The notes below the pieces were generated by a model. The model saw only the letters and a program-made list of their open reading frames with translations. It had not been told where the DNA came from and ran no database searches. The position numbers were made by a program, and so were the translations under genes. A stretch of DNA of 64,000 bases. It comes from Spirodela intermedia. Lineage: Eukaryota; Streptophyta; Magnoliopsida; Alismatales; Araceae. Below are positions 1-9,032 of this stretch, piece after piece; positions within the stretch are counted from its first letter, which is position 1, and each line of letters starts with the position of its first letter. The stretch is taken from the NCBI GenBank assembly GCA_902729315.2, contig LR746274.1, positions 6,755,037 to 6,819,036 on the forward strand, given 5' to 3'.

Positions 1-1472
1 CACAGGGATGTAATATAATATCTGGTAATTATTCAGAATTTTCCTCAAATAATACTATTTTATATGAATTTTATACTAAGAAATGAAAAGAAAATATATT
101 TAAAATTCACGAAAAAAGAAAATAAGGGTGCGAACGTCAGGATGACGTCAGCGCCCGACGAACGTGAATCGGGTGAAAACAGAGTTCCGTCCGGTGATTC
201 TTACGTAAGCGATTACAGATGATTTAATTGATCAAATTAAGATCTGTAAAAGCCGGAAGAATCGTAAGTAAACGAAGTATATTTTGGTAAATTAAAATCA
301 CACAAATTATCACTAAATGAAGCGTAAAGTAAGTTTAAAGCAGGAAAATAGAGTTCTGGCGTCGCGGCAGTGATGTGTCGGCAATGCACCGGAATCCTAA
401 GCGTTCAGGAGAATAGTCGTACAGTGTCCATAGCCTCGAAGGCTCTCCTTGGACAAAGACGATGTGGGCAATCTCTAGATCTCTTTGCGAAGTCTAGAGA
501 TCAATGAAATGGGTCGTCGAATTATCTCAGGTGGCTATCACCTAGCGGAGCGGAAAAACGACGACTTTGTGGCTCTCTAGCGGCTGTCACCCGACGGAGA
601 GGAGCTAGAAGGAGGTGGGGCGCGTGTCAGGTAGCTTCATCCTCAAGTCCACACAGCAAGAGGAGGCTCTTCACCGCATCTGGTACGCTCTCAGGAGGTG
701 GCAACTCGTCTCCTGACGGATCATCCTCTCCCCGACGACAGCTTGTTCGTCGATCAATCGGAGATGCTTTACTCGATGGATTCGCGATCTTTTTATCGTG
801 AATCATTCAGCAATTTTAGTAATAATGCTCCGCGAATCGCGTTGACGAGATTTTTGCTGATGATCCAGCGATTCTAGTTGCTTAATCCTTCACTGGCGAT
901 TTGCAGGAAAGTCGCGATAATCAGATAAAAATATGAATTTTGGCTCTAGGAGGATTCGAACCTGCGCCGGTTGCCCCCCCCGCCTCTTCTAAGAAAGGTA
1001 ACGCGTTTAGTCCCACATCGGTTGTGCGCCAAATTTTCGGGCGAATATGTAGTAATGTTAGATTTGTAAGTAAAGTCCCTTTCTTGCGCGTGTACGACCA
1101 CTCCTTGCCCCACAGCCGGCTAGCCACCAGTGACATGGAAGGGGAGTGGCGCACACGTGCCCTATCGATCCAAGCCACTCGAGCCCTTGCTCGCGGCTCC
1201 TCCCCGACTATGCTTCCAACTTGCTTGCAAGCCCAGCTGGCCGGCGGGTCCCCTCATTTTGCTATATTTTTATTTTTATTTCTTTTCCTTCATTTATCTC
1301 AAAAGTAAGACTGTAAAAATTGTATAAAATCACATAATTACCCAAAAAATTATGTTAATCAACTGAAAACCACTTTTCACACTTTAACACAAATATAAGT
1401 CTATTTATCATGAGTTAAGGCTAAAACTATATTATTTACTAATTATTAACTCATGATAATGAAGACTTATCA
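1..1472 (+). repeat. Dispersed repeat family, copy 1
   Basis: This stretch aligns, with many substitutions, to 50789-52386 (+) and to the reverse strand of 62600-64000, so it is one of three long copies of an interspersed family; a fourth fragment lies at 3190-3560. It begins at the window edge, so its 5' end is not seen. It is the most GC-rich copy, which suggests less CpG decay. Landmarks are an snRNA-type element at 1010-1020, a TATA-like box from 1046, an inverted repeat at 1086-1160, a T-run at 1257-1260 and a hairpin at 1405-1459. There is no coding frame. It could be a solo LTR or a non-autonomous element; the terminal structure was not resolved. Confidence 0.8.
1010..1260 (+). ncRNA. 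Candidate externally promoted small RNA unit in repeat copy 1
   Basis: GTCCCACATCG at 1010-1020 matches the plant snRNA Upstream Sequence Element consensus exactly. It is followed, after 25 bases, by TATGTA at 1046. A transcript starting about 30 bases later (inferred near 1075) would run about 185 bases to the T-run at 1257. It would contain a stem made from 1086-1104 and 1143-1160: GCGCGTGT against ACACGTGC and CCACTCC against GGAGTGG. The motif and spacing are seen; transcription by Pol III is inference. A Pol II LTR promoter is the alternative. Confidence 0.35.
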
Positions 1473-3189
1473 ATGCACAACTTGGAGTTTTTACTGATTG
1501 TGGCCTCTCTCCTTCACTTTTTGAAAGATTATTGTGAGCAGGTGGAGCTAATCAAATGTCTTCATTCATAAAACCATGTGACTAATCTCAATCACCATCA
1601 ATAGTGAAGATTCATTTTTAAAGAACTTAAAATAATTTAATAAGTGATGTGCACTTGTCATTGTGTTTAAATATTTATTATTCTAATAATATTTATAATT
1701 AAGACTTAATAAGATATTAGTATAGATATAAGTCTCAAGTCGAACATAAAGAGATTGATTAATCTTTCATAAAAATTTAATTTAATTTACATTGAGAGTG
1801 ATTTAAATATTTCATCACTAACTAATAGAAAGAATAAAATAGAAATGTGAGGTGAGAAGAATAAAGAAAGTGGAGAAGGAAAGGAGAGGAAGAGAGAGAG
1901 AAGAGAGAGTTCTTACAAAATAGAGAGAAGAGATCTCTCATGAAAGAGAGAGAAAGAGATCTTACGAAAGAGAGGGAGAGAGTGAGAGAGGGAGATCAAT
2001 CAACAGATAAAGAAAGAAAGGGAGATTGATCAAGACAAAGGAAGAGAAATCTCATAAGAGACAGAGAAAAGAAGAGATCTCATGAGAGAGAGGGAGAGAG
2101 AGAAATAAAAAGATGATAAAGAGAGAGAAAAACATAGTCAACATATTTTTACAATGACCATGATTTTTAGATGAATGTGTGCTCGAAAATTCACACACAT
2201 GAGATAGGGTCAGGCGTGAATGTCTCCACCTTGTTTTAACACTTCAACACTCATTAATCAGCCTTTAATCTCATTGATTTCACCTTCAAAAATAAAAATA
2301 TACTCATAGTTCATAGAACACTGAGAACATGAATACTTCAAGATTCAATTGTGAAAATCAATAGAAAATAAGTTAGATATGATCTTAGCTTGATCTCATA
2401 CAAGTTTTAGAGGATTCAGAAAAAGAACAAAAATCATTCATTAGGATTTGAATTAATTCTACTCATTTCAATCGAAATATGTAGAAAACAAAAATAACTT
2501 GCCTTAAAATGTAAATAAATGTTCAAAGCACATAAATAAATACTAAAAATAGGAAAAAAATAATTGTCTAAGTTTAGTCTAACTCCTGGGTAATTCGAGA
2601 CACTAGTGTGGCAGCTTGATTTTGTCCGAGCATGCCACACCACATTGGAAGTTGCAAAAATATTGTCTAAAAATGTTACGTTACTTGCTAGAGAGATTTG
2701 CCAAAAAGAGAGGTCAACCACTTTGTCACTATCATCTAAGAGGAGAAGGAAAGAGCTGACCACTCATTAGAAGCTTTGAGTGCAGTCGAAGAAGGAAAGA
2801 ATGAGATTGTCGATTGTTGGTGATTTTGATCGGGCAAAAAGGGAAAAGAACAGATGTCGTAATCGTGACTACAATCAGGATTTTAAAGATAATCAATAAT
2901 ATCTATTTTACTAAATAATAATTAATTATTGTCTTTATCTCCCTAATGGTGATACATACGAGAACTTAAGTTCTCAATATTGTGGCACTTCGCTTGCCAC
3001 TAGATTAGGTGTGCTCAGTCACATGGCATGTTGAGTGTCACAAGATTCATAAACCATTAACAGAATGCTTCGCATTTCAGGTATCGTGGCAGTTCACCTA
3101 TTGCGGGATCTATCTTGTCTAGTAACGTGGCTTGCTAAGTGCTGATAGATCACACCATGCTCTAAATCGTTGCCTTGAAACAAATGAAT
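1473..3189. other. AT-rich intergenic stretch, no gene
   Basis: No coding exon is recognised. It is AT-rich except for the purine tract at about 1850-2130. Short open frames here lack any family signature. Confidence 0.6.
1850..2130. repeat. GA-rich degenerate tract
   Basis: About 280 bases almost entirely of G and A on the plus strand. Degenerate units around the word GAGATCTCATGA recur, interspersed with GAGA runs, so it looks like an old decayed tandem array rather than a simple microsatellite. Confidence 0.8.
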
Positions 3190-3560
3190 TTTTTTCCCAC
3201 ATCAGAATTTTTTCAATGATTAAGCTCAATATATATCAAAGTTACATTCTGTGTGCAGAGATCCTTACTCCCGAATAAAATAATATCTAAATCCATCTTG
3301 GGAGAAGATAATAGATGGTCCACCCTTGCCTGCACACATGTGTATGACGCTCTTTGCTCCACAACTAGATGGCCCCGGGGATGCATCAAGAGAATGATGC
3401 ACACATGTGTAAAGTGAGTACTTAGCCACTCAAGCCTAGCTCGTGGCTCCCCTGATCTAGGTCCACCCACTCAAACATACTGCCCCTTCGGGTCAACTGT
3501 CGAGTGCCAACTTGTCAATAGGCAGCAGTATTTTTTTTATTTTATCTTATATTTTTAAAA
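3190..3560 (+). repeat. Dispersed repeat family, fragment (copy 4)
   Basis: Aligns to the promoter-to-T-run part of copies 1 and 2. It has a degenerate element TTCCCACATCA at 3194-3204, a TATATAT box from 3230 after 25 bases, identical 10-base arms ACACATGTGT at 3334-3343 and 3401-3410, and eight T at 3531-3538. The AT-rich tail and the second hairpin of the family are not recognisable after 3560. Confidence 0.7.
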
Positions 3561-4406
3561 AAAATTACATTAAGTCCTTTGACTTCAGACTTTCAAAACT
3601 AACAATATATTGTTATATTTATTCTACAAGTTAACACACAAAAATAAAATAATAAAACTATTAAACATCAAAATTTTAGCTTTAATAATAAGATATAGAT
3701 ATCATATGAATATCTTACACAATTCTCTTAGTATGTTTTCTTGAGAATAACTAAACTAGAAAACAGCACCATACGACTATAACTCAAATAGTACATGCAA
3801 ATGGGGCCCCAGGTGTCTCTCCAAATTTAAGAATCCTAGTGGAGGGTGAGGTCGAAAGCACAAACTAGGCTGAGTTTCATCATAAGAAAGATGAGTTTTC
3901 AATAGATTCTCTCTTTGATGTAGTACCTTTATTGGTTCCAAAGAAAGTCCCATGGCCCCATTGGGAGGAGAATCTATTCAGCTGCCAGCTAAGCACAATC
4001 TACTTTATTTTTCCTCAATGGGATACATTTAGATTCTTATGGTGCTTGTAGCCCTCTTGCCCATATATTTTTTCTTGCAATTTGTTTCTCTGAGTTCTGA
4101 CTTTTTGGAACATGATAGGATGGGCTTTCAAAGAAAATTATCCTATCTAACTTTTTGAGGAATTCAATGAGCAGATTATTTCTTCTTGAATCCCCTTGTT
4201 TTGACATTGTACTCCTATTGTTTTATTTAATTTCATATTTTTTGAAATTCATTAGTTTCATAAGTAGGAAACTAAGCTCACTCTGGTATTCTAATGAGAT
4301 ATCTGTGAGCGCCATGATTACAACGTACTTGAACTTGATTACAATGCTTCTGATTTATAATGGTTAGCCTGGCAGTCCACCAGAATGTAACACCATGTAT
4401 TTGCAG
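3561..4406. other. No gene recognised; possible intron of DCAF13
   Basis: AT-rich and non-coding as far as I can see. It precedes the first recognisable DCAF13 exon and would be intron if that gene's N-terminal exons lie beyond the left edge. Confidence 0.5.
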
Positions 4407-7400
4407 TGACCGGAGCATAGTAACTTATGATTTGCGCATGTCTTCACCAGTTAGAAAACTTATTATGAAGGTGAAGAAATTGGTTCCTGATCATTTGTAT
4501 GTCACCAGAATATAACGCCGTGTATCTGGTTCAAGCTATTGCATCAGAAAAATGATTCTTTCAAATCATGTTTAAGATGATATCAACTCTTGAAATAGAG
4601 TAGTCAAAATTCCATAGTAGATCTTATTATATTTAACAGCAAAGCAAAGCACCATTTGTAGCTTGACAGACAGAAGATAACGACACAAAAGAAAAAGAAA
4701 CAAGATTTATGCTCACATCCTTTATTATATCCATGAGCTCTCATATAATTTTATTGCATCACAGCGATTGCTCGAGTTATCTCCCTGACCTAGGTCCATG
4801 GGAAATATGGTTTGTTCCTTCGCACATCCTCCAAATAATCTACTTGACTATTTGCTGGTGTGAAGTTCCATACCTGTAAATAGATTGATCAAATCAGCCG
4901 TGTACAAAGATATCTTTCGTTCTATCATTTCTGAGAAAGTCGATACACTCGGTGGATGTGTAAAAGATATTCTTTTTTTTCCATCACTTGGACATGTATA
5001 AAAAGAATATTGTGCTGATCACACAATTTTGACCGTTATTTTTGAAAAAAGATCGTACTTCGTGATCAAAAAGGGAAAAAGAGAATATGTGCGATTGTGA
5101 AAAGCTTGAGCTGCGCAGAAAGAAACCTTTCTACATTGATATGGTCTTACACCAGCAGGGGATTAAGCAGAACGTGATGAAAATAAAAACTATCAGCCCA
5201 AAAACCCTAAAAAAGTAGAATTTCCTCCTCCGAAACAAAACCTCTCCAACACACTAAACTTCTCAGTGCCCCACAGAAATCACCTCTGACATCACTGCCA
5301 CCTTGTGGCCTCTTAGCTCCTGTTTAGGAGACAAGAACTTTCAACTGGATTTGGCTTAGTTGGAATCATCATTGTACAAGAATCAGGATCCATGGTTTAC
5401 CCCTAAACCTAGCGCCACCTTCAGCTTGTTTTTTTGAGAACTTTTATTTTTTAATTTCTAGTGATTATCAATATTAATTGTATTTCCTCTATTAAGAAAA
5501 AAAAAATGCAAGAGGACAAGATAAAGACACTATGTAGCTATGATGTCTTAGTGTTGGGTAGATTTCTGAGTGTCTTTACGAAGTAAAATAACGTTCACTT
5601 TTGTACTTGGAATCAATTAATAAGAAGATCATGATTGGATCATGCCATTCTTCTCCTGTCATGCTCCGAATGTATGCATTACTTTGCACATTTATTGGAT
5701 GTGTATAATAATAACTTCACTAATAAACTTCACGTAGAAATTTTAATGAGGGAAAAGAGGGGAATCAAAGGAAAATAGTTCAATGTTCTTCTGCTAAATT
5801 TTTCCTATTAAATTTAGGCAAATGAAGATTGCAATTGCTATAGCTATGATGCAAGGAAACTGGATGAAGCCAAGTGTGTACATCAGGAGCACGTATCTGT
5901 GGTGTGAGTGATCTGAACTGTTCCTCTTTCTGGAAACCTTTCTTTTGTAGAGAACTGAAAGTTTCATCAGAATTTTCACTTTCAGGATGGACATTGATTA
6001 TTCTCCGACTGGCCGGGAATTCGTAACCGGTTCTTATGGTAGAACTGTGAGTAGTTGTGATTAGGAACGTAATTGGATTTTTTTTCTTGTGTGGCGATAG
6101 TTGAGCATGATAGAGAGCATTCTTCTAGAGCATTTGTTCATCAACTTCATTCATCAAAATAAAATATTTTCAGGTGAGAATCTTCCAATATAATGGAGGT
6201 CGCAACAGGGAAATTTACCACACCAAAAGAATGCAAAGGTCCGTATCATATACAATCATAAACTTTTCGTCTCCTTCTCAGCATGGACTTACCCTTGTGA
6301 AATATTTTGGACTGATTTCGTATGCAATACTGCCCATGGTCCGAATGATCTGATTTCTTCATGTCTTTCCCATTTCTGTCTGGAGTTCTTATTATCAGTG
6401 TATGATTACAAAACACTTTGCCTTCATCCAACTACTTGACCGGGTTACAAAACACTTTTTACGTGCGGGGTATTTTGTGTCAAATACAGCTGTGATGGGA
6501 CATATCTTATTTCCGGGAGTGATGATACCAATCTTCGGTTGTGGAAAACTAAAGCTTCAGAGCAACCAGGAGTTGTAAGCATCTCCTCTAATTATTCGTT
6601 CATTTTCTCAGTGGGAATTAGACCAACATAATAGTTCCCACGCTTGATTGTGTAGAAAAAAAACATATGACGAGGACTTAATAATGTAGAATTCAAAAGT
6701 GACCTACTGACGGATCAGTTTCTTTTGTGTTTTTAATTTCGAAAGTGTATGGAGGTCTCGCAGTGATTTCTGTCAATGTTCTTCAGATTTAAATGGAAAA
6801 ATCTGTCCCCGTTACGTGAGTGGCCTTTGGCAGATGAACATATTCATTTACACTGCAGGGAATAGTCTGTGCTTTTTAAATACGTGGGGACTGACGGATG
6901 CCGTTTTTCAGTTAACCAACCTACGAATCTGGCTATGGAATCAATAAATTTCATTTTTATTTGAACGTCCCTTTGTATTTAGCTAGATCTCTATTTGACC
7001 AATCGCATTTATTTTAATTCTCCAATCTCAGATTTTTATTCTTCTCAGAAATAGGACTGAGAACGAAATTCCCATTTCCTGGGAAAATGATTACAGGTCC
7101 CTGTTCCTATGATGAGTCTAATAATTTCATCTTCTTTTCCCTCCAAAGTTGCCTCCTCTCTTCTATTTGGATCTTCATTGTCTGAATAATTATTCCATTC
7201 TCTTTGATAATATTTACAAAAGTACAATATTTTATTAAATTAAGAGTATATTTTTGGCAGTCTATTGATTATGGGAGGAAAGGTTTCATTGTCTTACCAA
7301 TCATCCCTGTCGTAGTAGATTCATCTTATTTATGTTGTTGGATGGCATGAACCATTTAGGCTTTTGTCGTGCAGGTTCTCCCAAGGGAACGCAAGAAGCA

Positions 7401-8458
7401 GGAGTGTCTTGAAGCGGTCGTCGATCGGTACAATCACCTTCCAGAAGTGAATCGCATTGTTAGGTGAGCTCTCTTCTATAATTAAGCACACATCTACCAT
7501 ATATTCAAAGGAAAAAAATGGAGAGTGAGATTAGAAAATGCCGGAATAATGAGAGTAAAATAAGGATCAAAGTCTCTGTTAACCTCCAGAGACTTTGATG
7601 GGCTACTACATGTTTTTTTAAATAGCTTTTCATGTTTCATGGGAATTCCTGTCCATTTTTATTTTTTTTCTTGAAAACCTTAAGAGCATTGGATGAATGG
7701 CATGTTTCTGCACATACTTTCACATTTCATGATTTCTTTTACCAGAAACAATTGACGAATGATATGCTTGAAGATGAGGCTGAAATCAGTCAAGAGATTT
7801 ACTTTTGATAAAAAAATTATGAGCTACTGCATTTTACTGTAATCATAATTCTAGCTAGCATACTAATGATGTTCTCGTAAGCGTTGTGAATGAGCTCGGC
7901 CCTTGTCTCAACCAGTGGCACACCCCCTGCTTTTTCTCACACATTACACAGACTTGGTTGCCCAGATAATCTAGAACCACATCCCCCCTTATCATTATGA
8001 ACATATATGAACATGAGAGAGGTTGTAAGACAGCCAATGTGAGAAGAGAGAGCGGGCTCACTCCAGACCCACAAACAAGATTGGAGATAGTCCACTTATT
8101 TCCTTTTCAGGCAGTATTTTGACGCCCCAGCTTGGGAAAACTGGGTTGAATCGTAATACTCTTATTAGTCTTCTTGCATTTGCTTAAGCTTATAAATATT
8201 TTGTTCTTGCTAGAATAGGTTATTGACTGCCTTAATCGAAGAACAGTTAAGATCGCTGGAGGACTTTCCATCTTGTTAATACCTTGCTACAGGCATAGGC
8301 ATCTGCCCAAACCGATATACAAGGCTGCGAATCTGAGGCGCACAATGATCGAGGCAGACAGGACCAAAGAGAAGAGGAGGAAGGCCCACAGTGCCCCCAG
8401 GCTGAGCATCTCTGCCCAGCCATACCGCAAGAGAAGGATCATCAGAGAAGTAGAATGA
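4407..8458 (+). CDS. DCAF13: DCAF13 / SOF1 WD40 protein, C-terminal part, possibly degenerate
   Basis: DCAF13 (yeast Sof1) is a nucleolar WD40 protein of the small-subunit processome and a CUL4-DDB1 substrate receptor. Exons by homology and phase: 4407-4470 ([12 protein letters not shown]), 5818-5903 ([19 protein letters not shown]), 5986-6046 ([18 protein letters not shown]), 6174-6238 (YHTKRMQ), about 6469-6574 ([12 protein letters not shown]), 7375-7463, and 8293-8458, ending [10 protein letters not shown] then TGA. The C-terminal SOF1 domain ([10 protein letters not shown]) is present. Oddities: the N-terminal half is not found in the 4.4 kb upstream; a short exon expected between the first two (the WNPMEP segment) is not found, though skipping it keeps frame; the expected acceptor at 6467-6468 reads GG instead of AG; and the usual SYD of one WD repeat is SYG. 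No stop or frameshift occurs in the remaining exons. It is either a gene with distant 5' exons or a truncated copy. Confidence 0.85.
4790..4873 (-). pseudogene. Possible stray terminal exon inside the DCAF13 locus
   Basis: On the minus strand an acceptor-like TATTTACAG is followed by 27 open codons and a stop, reading [10 protein letters not shown] at the start and NKPYFPWT at the end. The first residues resemble the start of the last exon of the kinase at 54423-54794 (VWNLHE, also right after an acceptor), but the similarity fades after about 16 bases. No upstream exons for it are seen. It may be a decayed kinase 3' fragment or chance. Confidence 0.2.
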
Positions 8459-8540
8459 GCAAAGTTGGAGGCTTTTAGACATTTTTCCTCGTGTATATCT
8501 TCTCACTAATATTTTTGGCCTTTTGAGGGGAGGGAGAGGG

Positions 8541-8577
<37 letters not shown>

Positions 8578-9032
8578 AAAATGGGCATGTAAGGGTAGAA
8601 ATCTCATGGGTTAAAGAATGGATTCTTCCAGCAGAATAGTCACATTCCCAAGGCTATCTATCTATTCAATACGGTTCTCCTGAACTTGGTTGTTTGACTC
8701 TTGAGATATTCAAGGATGTGAGTCATGGAAGGGAATTCTGGGAGGCTTCTTGAGATATTAAGTGTACAAATCTATTTATCAAATTATCCATTCAGCATGA
8801 AATTACGAAGAGCAGAAACAAAAAGGAAAAGTAACCAAAAATGTCTCGACATGCACATTATTCCGAATTTTCCCGCAGCAAATTTCTACAAGCACTAGCT
8901 CAATAATTAAACAGATAAAACTAAAACAATTTTGAGTAAACAAGCGATCCCGCTTCGCTCACCTTCGTGGGTTCGGTAGGAGCCTGCGCCAACTATTGAG
9001 ATCTAAGATTGACATCATTTCTTGGTTGGGCA
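8459..9032. other. Convergent intergenic region with both 3' UTRs
   Basis: DCAF13 and the methyltransferase end tail to tail, 574 bases apart. The spacer should hold both 3' untranslated regions and has a (GA)n run at 8544-8576. No other gene is seen. Confidence 0.7.

Noticed and set aside
1010-1260. A true spliceosomal snRNA gene (U1-U6)
   Set aside because: The promoter-like motifs match, but the downstream sequence resembles none of the conserved snRNA sequences.
4787-8458. Full-length DCAF13 gene inside the window
   Set aside because: I searched 3561-5817 for the missing N-terminal and WNPMEP exons by expected codons and found none, so I call only the C-terminal part.
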